64,000 nt of DNA from CAYXGZ01 sp964464755 (GTDB lineage: Bacteria; Planctomycetota; MHYJ01; JACPRB01): assembly GCA_964464755.1 (NCBI GenBank), contig CAYXGZ010000012.1:1-64000 (forward strand), in the 5' to 3' direction. The position numbers and the translations under genes were made by a program. Shown piece by piece: positions 27,625 to 35,554 of the stretch (the first letter of the stretch is position 1; each line of letters starts with the position of its first letter). The notes under the pieces are model-generated. The model did no database searches, had not been told where the DNA came from, and was given only the letters and a program-made list of their open reading frames with translations.

Positions 27625-28935
27625 TCAAGGATCGCCGAGGAGGGCGCGGGCCTTCTCGAGCGCGTCCGCCTTCGTCGCGAGGGTCCCCTCGAGCTGGGCG
27701 TCGAGCAGGTCGGAAAGGGTCTTCTTGAAGGCCGGGCCCGGGCGGTAGCCGAGGCGGATCAGGTCGGCGCCGGTCACGAGCGGCTCGGGTCGGATCTCGT
27801 CGGGCGGCATCGAGGCGCGCAGCGCGGCGAGGCGGTCCACGAACGCCGGGTCGGCCTTCGACCCGATCGTGTCGGCGCGGATCACGGCGAAGAGGTCCTC
27901 GATGTGCGGCGCGGCGAAGATCCGCTTGAGCGTGCTCCGCTTCATCTGGTCGACCTGCAGGAACGCGAGGTGCCGGGCGACGAGCCAGGTGATCCGGTCC
28001 CGCTGCTCCGCGGAGAGCTTGAGGCGGCTCGCGATGTCGCGGGCCATGTCGGCGCCGACGCGGTCGTGGCCGTTGAAGCGGATCCGGTCCGTCCGGGTCT
28101 GGGTGACGGGCTTCGCGACGTCGTGCAGGAGCACGGCGAGGGCGAGCTCGGGCCCCGGGTCGACGAGCGAATCGAGGCAGAGCTTCGTGTGGGTCCAGAC
28201 GTCGCCCTCGGGGTGGTACTCGGGCGGCTGCTCGACGCCGGACATCGCGTCGACCTCGGGCAGGATGGCGCGGAGCAGGCCGGAGTCCTTCAGGCCCTGG
28301 AGGGCGGCGGAGCGGCTCGGGTGGACGAGGATCTTGAAGAGCTCGTCGCGGATCCGCTCGGCGCTGACCTCGCGGATCGCCGGGGCGAGCTCGCGCAGGG
28401 CGGCCGCGGTGCGGTCCTCGAGCGCGAACCCGAGCTGGGCGGAGAAGCGGACGGCGCGCAGGAGGCGGAGCTTGTCCTCGGCGTAGCGCTCGCGGGGCTC
28501 GCCGATGGCCCGGACCAGCCGGGCCTGCAGGTCCGCCTTCCCGCCGACGTGGTCGATCACCTCGCCGGTCGCGGGGTCGAGGAACATCCCGTTGATCGTG
28601 AAGTCGCGGCGGAGGGCGTCCTCGCGGGCCCCGGCGTACGTGACGGAGCTCGGGTGGCGGCCGTCGAGGTAGGGGCCGTCGGAGCGGAACGTGGCGACCT
28701 CGAAGCGATGGGACCCCTCGAGGACGAGGACGACGCCGAAGGCGCGGCCGACCGGGACGGTTCGCGGGAAGAGCCCGATCACGGCGTCGGGCGGGGCGGA
28801 GGTCGCGATGTCGATCTCGCGCACCGGCCGGCCGAGGAGCCCGTCCCGGACGCAGCCGCCCGCGAAGAGGGCCTGGTGGCCCGCGGCGCGGAGGCGGGCG
28901 ACCACAGACTCGGCGTCCCGACGGAGTTCATCCAC
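27625..28935 (-). CDS. CCA-adding enzyme / poly(A) polymerase family nucleotidyltransferase
   Basis: 436 residues. The N-terminal class II nucleotidyltransferase core has GGCVRDGLLGRPVREIDIATSA (GG motif plus catalytic Asp pair) and RRDFTINGMFLDP. The tRNA-binding neck (EDKLRLLRAVRFSAQLGF) and an HD domain (VLLHDVAKP) follow. It is likely to repair tRNA 3' CCA ends; PcnB-type polyadenylation cannot be excluded. The GTG start is chosen because the longer frame overlaps the divergent gene and a TAGTAT box ends 7 nt upstream. Confidence 0.88.
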   Translation of the reverse strand: MDELRRDAESVVARLRAAGHQALFAGGCVRDGLLGRPVREIDIATSAPPDAVIGLFPRTVPVGRAFGVVLVLEGSHRFEVATFRSDGPYLDGRHPSSVTYAGAREDALRRDFTINGMFLDPATGEVIDHVGGKADLQARLVRAIGEPRERYAEDKLRLLRAVRFSAQLGFALEDRTAAALRELAPAIREVSAERIRDELFKILVHPSRSAALQGLKDSGLLRAILPEVDAMSGVEQPPEYHPEGDVWTHTKLCLDSLVDPGPELALAVLLHDVAKPVTQTRTDRIRFNGHDRVGADMARDIASRLKLSAEQRDRITWLVARHLAFLQVDQMKRSTLKRIFAAPHIEDLFAVIRADTIGSKADPAFVDRLAALRASMPPDEIRPEPLVTGADLIRLGYRPGPAFKKTLSDLLDAQLEGTLATKADALEKARALLGDP

Positions 28936-28941
28936 GGGTGC

Positions 28942-28948
28942 TATACTA
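28942..28948. promoter_or_regulatory. Overlapping divergent -10 boxes
   Basis: On the + strand TATACT (28942-28947) serves the gene at 28967, about 20 nt downstream. On the - strand TAGTAT (28943-28948) lies 7 nt before the GTG at 28935. The two boxes share five bases, so the two promoters should exclude each other. Confidence 0.5.
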
Positions 28949-28966
28949 CAAACCGGGCACCCCCGA

Positions 28967-29890
28967 ATGACCCGCCACCTCGTCCTCCTCGCCACCGGCG
29001 TGATCTGGGCCGTGATGACCGCCGGGCTCGTGCGGCGGGAAGTGCTGCCCTACTTCGCCTTCCAGGCCCCGCCTACCTACCGCTCCCTGCTGACGGCGCG
29101 CAAGGGCTGGGAGGTGGAGACCGCCGACATCTCCTTCTCCGGGACCCCCTGCGGAACGATCGAGACGCTCTTCGACCCGGAATACGGAGACGGGAGCCGG
29201 ACGCTCACGATCCTCCGCTTCTCGGCCCGCGCGCGCATCTCGAAGCAGGAGGTCCCCCTCGAGTTCCCGGTCACGGCCTGCACGGAGACCGACCTGACGC
29301 CGAACTTCGAGCTCGACCGCTTCACCTGGAGCATGTCCATGGGGCCGGTGGGGCTCTACGCGATCGGCAAGCGGAAGGACGACCTGCTCACGATCGAGTA
29401 CAGGGTGAGCTCCACGCTCGGCGTCGCGTTCAACGACGAGGGGAAGAAGGAGCTCGAGTTCCCGCGCGACACGATGCTCGGCGACGCCTTCCAGCCCTAC
29501 GGCGGCGGCGGCAAGATGTTCATCGGCAAGCGCTGGAAGATGACCTCGATCACGCCGGACCTCGCGGGCTTCCGCCCGACGCTGCGCCTCGGCCTGCTCT
29601 ACGCGGTCGTGACGGCGAGGGAGACCTTCGCGTGGAGGGGCCGGCCGATCCAGGGCTTCAAGATCGAGGTGCGCCGGAAGGCCACCGAGGACGACCTGCC
29701 GACGCACGTCTTCTACGTGAACGACGCGGGCGCGGCCCTCCTGCAGAAGATGACCTTCCAGAACCTCGAGTACGTCATCGAGCTCCGCGACCGGCGGGAG
29801 CTGAGCGCGACGGAACTCCACGCCTGGACCCGCCGCTGGACGGCGGCGGCGACGCTCCCGGGCGCCCCGAAGAAGAGGGAGGACGAGTGA
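28967..29890 (+). CDS. Unknown protein preceding an ABC exporter, N-terminal anchor
   Basis: 307 residues. One hydrophobic N-terminal segment (~4-22, LVLLATGVIWAVMTAGLV), then a beta-rich extracytoplasmic part with no family I recognise. A Lys/Glu-rich tail ends in KKREDE. Its stop overlaps the ABC ATPase start (GTGA), so it belongs to the exporter operon, perhaps as a partner or substrate-binding subunit. The upstream open frame to 28691 lies inside the divergent gene and is not used. Confidence 0.7.
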   Translation: MTRHLVLLATGVIWAVMTAGLVRREVLPYFAFQAPPTYRSLLTARKGWEVETADISFSGTPCGTIETLFDPEYGDGSRTLTILRFSARARISKQEVPLEFPVTACTETDLTPNFELDRFTWSMSMGPVGLYAIGKRKDDLLTIEYRVSSTLGVAFNDEGKKELEFPRDTMLGDAFQPYGGGGKMFIGKRWKMTSITPDLAGFRPTLRLGLLYAVVTARETFAWRGRPIQGFKIEVRRKATEDDLPTHVFYVNDAGAALLQKMTFQNLEYVIELRDRRELSATELHAWTRRWTAAATLPGAPKKREDE

Positions 29891-30645
29891 TCCGGATCGA
29901 GGGGGTCACGAAGTCCTACGGGGGCAAGGTCGCCGTCGACGGGCTCGACCTCGAGGTCCCCGCCGGCCAGTTCTTCGCCTTCCTCGGCCCCAACGGCGCG
30001 GGGAAGACGACGACGATCAAGATGATCGCGGGCCTGCTGCGGCCCACCAAGGGCCGGATCCAGGTCTGCGGCCACGACGTGCAGGACGACTACCTCGCGG
30101 CGAAGCGGGTGCTCGCCTACGTCCCGGACCAGCCGTACCTCTACGACAAGCTCTCGGGCTACGAGTTCCTGAACTTCATCGGGGACCTCTACGGGATCCC
30201 CCAGCCCGAGCGACGCTCGGAGATCGACCGGCTCGCGGGGCTCTTCGACATGGGGTCCTTCCTCAAGCAGCTCACCGAGTCGTATTCGCACGGCATGAAG
30301 CAGCGGGTCGTCCTCGCCGCGACCCTGCTGCACCGGCCCAGGGTCATCCTCGTGGACGAACCGCTCGTGGGCCTGGACCCCCACACGGCCCGGCTCGTGA
30401 AGAACATCTTCCGCGAGCAGGCCGCGGCGGGGACGACGATCTTCATGTCGACGCACGTCATCTCGGTCGCCGAGGACGTGGCCCAGCGGATCGGGATCCT
30501 GATGAACGGGAAGGTGGCGGCGATCGGCTCCGTCTCGGAGCTCAAGCAGCAGGCGAAGGTCGACGCGAGCCTCGAGGACGTCTTCTTCAAGATCACGGAG
30601 CCGAGCTACGGCGACGCCTCGCGCGACGCGGCGGGGGGACCGTAG
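29887..30645 (+). CDS. ABC-type exporter ATPase
   Basis: 252-residue ATPase of the ABC-2/CcmA-like group. Walker A (GPNGAGKTTTIKM), a degenerate signature (YSHGMKQRVVLAA in place of LSGGQ), Walker B (VILVDEPLVGLD) and switch His (STHVIS). GTG start overlaps the previous stop by 4 bp. The permease follows directly. Cargo unknown. Confidence 0.93.
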   Translation: MIRIEGVTKSYGGKVAVDGLDLEVPAGQFFAFLGPNGAGKTTTIKMIAGLLRPTKGRIQVCGHDVQDDYLAAKRVLAYVPDQPYLYDKLSGYEFLNFIGDLYGIPQPERRSEIDRLAGLFDMGSFLKQLTESYSHGMKQRVVLAATLLHRPRVILVDEPLVGLDPHTARLVKNIFREQAAAGTTIFMSTHVISVAEDVAQRIGILMNGKVAAIGSVSELKQQAKVDASLEDVFFKITEPSYGDASRDAAGGP

Positions 30646-32331
30646 GTGGCCGGCGACCTCGCCGTCCTCGCGGGCCTCCGGGCGACGGAGCTGGGCAACC
30701 GGCTCCGCGAGCTGCTGGCGCGCTCGCGCTTCAAGATCCTCGTCATCGGCGTGTTCTCGATCGCGTTCTGGTTCGGGATCTTCTGGGTGGCGCGCTTCTC
30801 GATGCGCCACCTGCGCGAGATGTCCGACCGCTACACGGTGGACGTCCTCACGGCGATGTTCCACATCTTCTTCTTCGCCCTGAGCCTGATGCTCGTCTTC
30901 TCGAACGCGATCATCTCGTACGGCTCGCTGTTCAAGTCGGCGGAGACGCAATTCCTGCTCGCCCGGCCGCCGAGGGTGGAGTCGATCTTCCTCGTGAAGA
31001 TGCTGGAGTCCGTCGGCTTCAGCTCGTGGGCCTTCCTCTTCCTGGCAACGCCGCTCATCGCGGCCTACGGGGCCGTGTACGGGCAGGGAATCCTCTTCCT
31101 GGGCGTCGCGCTGCTCTTCTTCGCGGCCTTCCAGTTCATCCCGGCGGCCGTGGGGGCGGCGATCGCGATGCTCGTGGCGGCCTTCGTGCCCCGGACCCGA
31201 AAGGGCCTGGTGATCGCCGCCGTCGCGGCGGGCGCGACCTTCGCGGCGCTGCTGCTCGTCCGGCTCTCGGGCGTGCGCGGCGGCTGGGCGATGGACCTCC
31301 GCCTGGCCTCGGAGCTCTTCGAGAACACCCGGTTCAGCGAGAACCCCCTCGTGCCGAGCTCGTGGATCATGCGGGGCCTCGGCTACCTCCGGCAGGGGAG
31401 GATGCAGGACGCGATGTTCTACCTGGGCCTCACGGCGTCGACGGGCGCGTTCTTCACGGCGGTGGCCCACGCCATGTCGGCCGCGCTCATGAGGCGGGGC
31501 TGGTACCAGTCGCAGGACCTGCCGGACCGGAAGCGCTGGGCGATCCACCGGGTCGTGGACTTCGTGTTCTCCCGCCTGCTCTTCTTCACCGCGCCGAGCG
31601 TGCGGCTCATCGTGATCAAGGACGTGAAGGGCTTCATCCGCGACCCGGCGCAGTGGTCGCAGTTCCTGATCTTCTTCGGCCTGCTGGCGATCTACTTCGC
31701 CAGCCTGCGGACCTTCAGCTACGACGAGCGGGACAACTTCTGGAAGAACCTCCACGCGCAGCTGAACCTGATGGCGACGAGCCTCACGCTGGCGACGTTC
31801 TCCAGCCGCTTCATCTACCCGCAGCTCTCGCTCGAGGGCCGGCGATTCTGGATCATCGGGATGGCCCCGATGCGCCGCGAGGAGATCCTCCACGGCAAGC
31901 TGGCCCTCTCCTTCACGTGCTCGCTGATCCTCAGCGAGTCGCTCATCGCCCTTTCGGGCTGGATGCTGGGCACGCCGCTGGCGCTCGCCGTGCTCCACGC
32001 CATCTCGCTCTTCGGGATCTGCCTCGGCCTGTCGGGGCTCTCCGTCGGCCTGGGGGCCCTCTACCCGAACTTCGCGGAGGACAACCCGTCGAAGATCGTG
32101 GCGGGCTTCGGGGGGACGCTGAACCTGGTGCTCAGCCTGGCGTTCGTCACGGCGGTGATGCTGATCCAGGCCGTGCCGTGCTGGATGTACTTCGGGCGGG
32201 GGCTCTGGGGGGCGGCCGATTTCCGATACTGGCTCGTCGTCTCGATGTCCGGCATCGCGGCGCTCAGCCTCGCCGCCTGCCTCGTCCCGCTCCACCTCGG
32301 GCTGAGGAACGTCCGGAACCTGGAGATCTGA
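30646..32331 (+). CDS. Large ABC-2-type exporter permease
   Basis: 561 residues with about 12 hydrophobic segments, consistent with one large permease or a fused pair. It resembles the uncharacterised ABC exporter permeases that pair with CcmA-like ATPases. A cytoplasmic loop contains VIKDVKGFIRDPAQWSQFLIFF, a pattern common in this group. The GTG start directly abuts the ATPase stop. It converges with the thioredoxin-fold operon with a 3-bp gap. Confidence 0.85.
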   Translation: MAGDLAVLAGLRATELGNRLRELLARSRFKILVIGVFSIAFWFGIFWVARFSMRHLREMSDRYTVDVLTAMFHIFFFALSLMLVFSNAIISYGSLFKSAETQFLLARPPRVESIFLVKMLESVGFSSWAFLFLATPLIAAYGAVYGQGILFLGVALLFFAAFQFIPAAVGAAIAMLVAAFVPRTRKGLVIAAVAAGATFAALLLVRLSGVRGGWAMDLRLASELFENTRFSENPLVPSSWIMRGLGYLRQGRMQDAMFYLGLTASTGAFFTAVAHAMSAALMRRGWYQSQDLPDRKRWAIHRVVDFVFSRLLFFTAPSVRLIVIKDVKGFIRDPAQWSQFLIFFGLLAIYFASLRTFSYDERDNFWKNLHAQLNLMATSLTLATFSSRFIYPQLSLEGRRFWIIGMAPMRREEILHGKLALSFTCSLILSESLIALSGWMLGTPLALAVLHAISLFGICLGLSGLSVGLGALYPNFAEDNPSKIVAGFGGTLNLVLSLAFVTAVMLIQAVPCWMYFGRGLWGAADFRYWLVVSMSGIAALSLAACLVPLHLGLRNVRNLEI

Positions 32332-32334
32332 CGG

Positions 32335-33210
32335 TCACTTCATCTTCGCGAGCAGCTCCTTCGCCTTCTTCGTGCACTCCCACTCGGGGTCGAACTCCTT
32401 GGTGATCTTCGTCATCATCGCCTTGCCGTCCTTCGGCTTCGTCTGGGCGATCTCGAGCGCCTGCTCGACGAGGACCATGCCGGCGTTCTCGAGGTTCTTC
32501 AGCTGCTCCTCGCCCTTGGCGGCGAAGCGCTCCGACTTGGACTCCTTGACCTTCTTGAAGGAGTCGATCGCCTTCTTCCACTCGTTCTTCTCGAAGAACG
32601 CGGTCCCCTCGTTCAGGAGCCGCTTCATGTCCATGTACTCCTTCCGGTTCATGGACTTCCCGGCGATGTTGCCGAGCGCGCGCTCCATGTCCTTGAGGAT
32701 CTCGGCGGCGCCCTGGGCGCCCGTGCCCTGGGGGCCGGTGTTCTTGAACATCTCCTTGAAGCGGCCCTCGGCCTTCGGGTCGAACTTCACCCAGACCTGG
32801 CTGGGCACGCCGAACTCGCCGCGGAAGAAGAGGCCCGCCGCGGAGTTGCAGTTCACGTGGTGCTCGCACTTGATGCCCTCGTAGAGCTTGCAGTACGAGA
32901 CCTTGGTGCCGCCCTCCTTCACGTCCCGGGTTCCGTGCGCCGTTTCGCCGTTGCCGACGAGGGGGACGCAGCGCTGGATGCCCTTGATGAAGGCGGCGTC
33001 GCGGAAGGCGGCCTCCATCGCGGTGCAGGCGGGGTTGTTGTCCTGCTGGATCGTGACGAAGATCGGCACGTTCCGGAAGCTGGCCTCCTCGAGGGCCGCC
33101 TCCCAGGACTCGGCCCAGCCGACCGTCCCCTCCTTGGCCTGGAAGGACTCGGCGGCGGGCAGGAAGCCCGCGAGGGCCACCGCGGTGACGGCCAGGATGC
33201 GCGCGATCAT
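32335..33210 (-). CDS. Secreted thioredoxin-fold/TPR-like protein, Asn-x-x-Cys paralogue
   Basis: 291 residues, third gene of a tandem family. Signal peptide (MIARILAVTAVALAGFLPAAES), thioredoxin-like domain ~30-150, then a charged helical, TPR-like domain ~160-290. The redox position reads N59-P-A-C62 (QQDNNPACTAME), so the first Cys of CxxC is Asn. A second conserved Cys pair (YCKLYEGIKCEHH) and the cis-Pro loop (FGVPSQVWVKF) are shared with the two upstream paralogues. A GGAGG-type Shine-Dalgarno overlaps the 11-bp gap after the second paralogue. Whether it acts alone or as a partner of the two neighbours is not visible. Confidence 0.82.
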   Translation of the reverse strand: MIARILAVTAVALAGFLPAAESFQAKEGTVGWAESWEAALEEASFRNVPIFVTIQQDNNPACTAMEAAFRDAAFIKGIQRCVPLVGNGETAHGTRDVKEGGTKVSYCKLYEGIKCEHHVNCNSAAGLFFRGEFGVPSQVWVKFDPKAEGRFKEMFKNTGPQGTGAQGAAEILKDMERALGNIAGKSMNRKEYMDMKRLLNEGTAFFEKNEWKKAIDSFKKVKESKSERFAAKGEEQLKNLENAGMVLVEQALEIAQTKPKDGKAMMTKITKEFDPEWECTKKAKELLAKMK

Positions 33211-33221
33211 GGGAACCTCCG

Positions 33222-34127
33222 TTACTTCGACTCGGGGATCGACTTCAACAGCTCGGCCGCCTGGCGCCCGCAGTCGAGCGCCGCGAATTCCCGGCTGAGC
33301 AGGTCCAGGTAGCGGCGGGCTTCCTTGGTCTCGCCCGCGTCCAGGTAGGCCCGGCCCTCGCCGAGCAGCTTGTCGCCGGTCCTCCGGATGCCCGCCAGGG
33401 CCTCCTCGGCCGCCGCCTTGAGCGCCGGGACCCTGCCCGCGACCGCGAGGCCGAACTTCCGGATCGCCTCGTCGTAGCGCTCGGCCACGAGGGCCGCCTC
33501 GGCATCCCGGAACGCCGGGCCGACCGCCTGGTAGTCCTCGCGCGACGCCCGGGGCCCGGGCAGCTTGGCGAGCAGGTTCCGCGCGTCCTGCACGACCTCG
33601 TCGGTCTTGCGGACGCCGCCGCGCCGGATCAGCTCCTTGCCGGAGCCGTCCGACCAGATCACGGTCGGGGTGGGGTAGCGGCCGCGGATCCAGAGGCCCG
33701 CGACGTCCGCGGCCTTCTGGTGCTCCAGGCAGGTCAGGTTCGGGTAGACCGGGCAGCGCGAGACCGGCTTGCCGTCCACGATGCGCTCGACGGCGACGTG
33801 CGTGCGCGCCGTGTCGCCGGCGAAGGCCACGAAATCGGCGGCGGCCGCGGCGAAGGCGGGGTCGGGCAGGGTTGATGACTCCATCAACTCGCAGGCATGT
33901 CAGCCCGACGAGAGGTAGACGAAGATCGGCACGTTGCGCGAGGCGGCCTCGTGCTTCGCGGCCTCCCAGTCGACCACCCAGGGGACCGGGGGAGCCGGCT
34001 TCGGGGTGGGCGCGGGCGTCGGCGCCGGGGTGGGCTTCGGCGTGGGCTTCGGCGTCCCCTTGCCGGGCTTCTCCTGCCAGGCCGGGACGGCCGCGAGGAG
34101 GGCCAGCGCCAGCGCGAGAGTCTTCAT
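33222..34127 (-). CDS. Candidate selenoprotein: secreted thioredoxin-fold protein with in-frame UGA (Sec76)
   Basis: Read through one TGA at 33902-33900, the product is 301 residues: signal peptide (MKTLALALALLAAVPA), Pro/Thr/Lys-rich linker (~20-48), thioredoxin-like domain and helical C-terminal domain. The TGA falls at residue 76 in SSG-U-H-A-C-ELME, three residues before Cys79, exactly where CxxC begins. After it the frame continues for 225 codons with normal codon use and all family landmarks (CPVYPNLTCLEH, YPTPTVIWSD). TGA is an ordinary stop elsewhere in the window (oppF, oppD), so this is not code reassignment. A 7-bp hairpin follows the TGA. It starts 4 bp after its upstream paralogue, which has the same feature. 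Alternative: a nonsense mutation, considered unlikely. Confidence 0.78.
33871..33888 (-). promoter_or_regulatory. SECIS-like hairpin after UGA76
   Basis: Minus strand: GTTGATG / CATCAAC, a perfect 7-bp stem with a GAGT loop. The stem starts 11 nt after the UGA and the loop 18 nt after it, matching the spacing of bacterial SECIS elements. The first loop base is G, as expected. It is encoded with TTG, TCA and TCA codons that are rare in this ~70% GC sequence. Confidence 0.65.
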
Positions 34128-34131
34128 CGGG

Positions 34132-34989
34132 TTACTTGCCCTTGTCCAGGGCCTTCAGGGCCTCGGCCGCCAGCTTCGAGCACTCGAGCGGCTTGTAGTC
34201 CTCGGCGATGCGCTTCAGGGCCGCGCGGGCCTCGGCGGGGGCCGACTCGAACTTCGCCTTGGCCTCCTCGACGAGCGCCGCGCCCTTCGCGTCGAGCGCC
34301 TTGAGCTTCTCCTCTCCGAGCGGGCGGAGCCGCTCGTTCTTGGACTTCGCGACCTTGGTGTACGAGTCCTGGGCCTTCTTGACCTGCCCCTTCTCCTCCA
34401 GGCCCTGGCCCTCGGCGAGCGACGCGAGCGCCTGGTCGTACTCGGTCTTGGTCGCCTTGGCGCCCGGGACCATCCCGACGGCCTTCTCGACGTCCTTCTG
34501 GAACTCGGCGGGCCCCATCGTGCCCGTCTTGCTCCGGAAGAGCTCCTTGGCGTCCGGGCCGAGCCAGACGTGGTTCGGCGTGGCGAAGCGGCCCTTGAAG
34601 AACGTCGTGAAGAGGTCCTCGCCGAACTTGTGGTGCTCGTCGCACGTGATCGTCCGGTAGATCTTGCAGACCTTCACGGTCTTGCCGTCCTTCTGGACGT
34701 CGACCGTTCCGTGCTTGACCTCCCAGTGGCCGACCACGCACACCACCTGCCGGGACGCCGCGACGACCGCCGCGTTGGGATACGTCCCGTTCTCCGTTGC
34801 CGTGCATTCCCCTCAGCCGTCCTTGTGGGCCGTGAAGAGGATGGGGCAGTTGCGGGCCTGGGCCTCGGCGAGGGCGGCGTCCCAGGTCCTCGCCCAGAGG
34901 ATGCCCTCCGCCGCCGCCTGCTGGGCGGGGACGGGCGTCGCGAAGAGCGCGGCGCTGAGGGCGAGGGCGGAGAAGGCGCGGGCCAGCAT
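34132..34989 (-). CDS. Candidate selenoprotein: secreted thioredoxin-fold protein with in-frame UGA (Sec59)
   Basis: Read through one TGA at 34815-34813 the product is 285 residues: signal peptide (MLARAFSALALSAALFATPVPA), thioredoxin-like domain and Lys/Ala/Glu-rich helical C-terminal domain. The TGA is residue 59 in HKDG-U-G-E-C-TATE, three residues before Cys62, the same position as in the next gene and as Asn59 of the third. The family motifs VCKIYRTITCDEHH and FATPNHVWLG follow in frame for 226 codons. A short GGGA-CGTA-TCCC hairpin has its loop 28 nt after the UGA; a stronger GC-rich hairpin lies further on, with a GGTC loop 44 nt after it. The SECIS assignment is therefore unresolved. 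First gene of the tandem operon. Confidence 0.75.
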
Positions 34990-34997
34990 GTCGTTAG

Positions 34998-35003
34998 TTT
35001 ATA
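34998..35003 (-). promoter_or_regulatory. -10 box of the thioredoxin/selenoprotein operon
   Basis: Minus-strand TATAAA ends 8 nt before the ATG at 34989. No clear sigma70 -35 box is seen at 16-18 bp, which may mean an alternative sigma factor or read-through from the ECF sigma operon upstream. Confidence 0.45.
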
Positions 35004-35029
35004 CAACGACGGGGGCCCGGTTCTTCCCC

Positions 35030-35551
35030 TTAAATTTCCGGCGCGGCCCTCGGTCCGTCCGGAGGGGTGACGAAGCCGACGAGGAGCGACCCGAGGCCCG
35101 ACAGCAGGCCGAAGGGCAGGATCACGAACCAGCCCAGGAAGGGCACGGCCGAGGCGGCGAGGAAGACCAGCCAGCCGGTGGCGAGGTGCCCGACGCGCGA
35201 GCCCTCCCGGCCCCGGAGCCAGGCGAGGCGGCGGCCCAGGTCCTCGCAGAAGGGGACCAGCCCGAGCACCGCGAAGACGACCAGGTCGAAGACGGCGATC
35301 GCGGCGATCGCGGGAACCTTGTGGGCCACCGCGGCGGTCCCGACCAGCCCGCCCGCGATCAGCACGCCGGCGACGGGCGAGAGCACCCCGCGGTGCCGGA
35401 CGGCGCCCGCGGCCCGGCCCAGGACGTTCGGGGCGAAGGCCTGGATCGTCGCCAGGAGCCCGAGCCCGAGGGCGGCGACGCCGACGAGCGAGAACAGGAG
35501 GAACCCCGCGATGAAGAAGGCCTGGCCCGCCTGCTGGTACTGGGTCGGCAT
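35030..35551 (-). CDS. Integral membrane protein of the sigma operon, unknown
   Basis: 173 residues with four or five hydrophobic segments (~12-37, ~56-80, ~82-100, ~125-160) and a short acidic/Pro tail. No family recognised. It starts 3 bp after the anti-sigma stop, so it is the third gene of the ECF operon and lies directly upstream of the thioredoxin-fold genes (40-bp gap). Confidence 0.7.
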   Translation of the reverse strand: MPTQYQQAGQAFFIAGFLLFSLVGVAALGLGLLATIQAFAPNVLGRAAGAVRHRGVLSPVAGVLIAGGLVGTAAVAHKVPAIAAIAVFDLVVFAVLGLVPFCEDLGRRLAWLRGREGSRVGHLATGWLVFLAASAVPFLGWFVILPFGLLSGLGSLLVGFVTPPDGPRAAPEI

Positions 35552-35554
35552 GGC

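Noticed and set aside
26786..27628. Start of the response regulator at 27628
   Set aside because: The extra 12 residues (MTPGPGPAENPA) are unlike a receiver N-terminus; the ATG at 27592 starts exactly at the first beta strand and follows GGAGA.
33222..34989. Treating the two TGA-interrupted genes as pseudogenes or as four separate short genes (for example starts at 34746 or 33887)
   Set aside because: Both interruptions are a single TGA at the homologous codon three positions before a conserved Cys, the signal peptides are upstream of it and the fold continues in frame after it. Random decay would not hit the same codon twice and leave the rest intact.
33222..34989. General reassignment of UGA to an amino acid (as in some candidate phyla)
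   Set aside because: TGA ends many complete genes here with correct lengths, for example oppF, oppD, oppB, gspI and the nucleotidyltransferase, so the code is standard.
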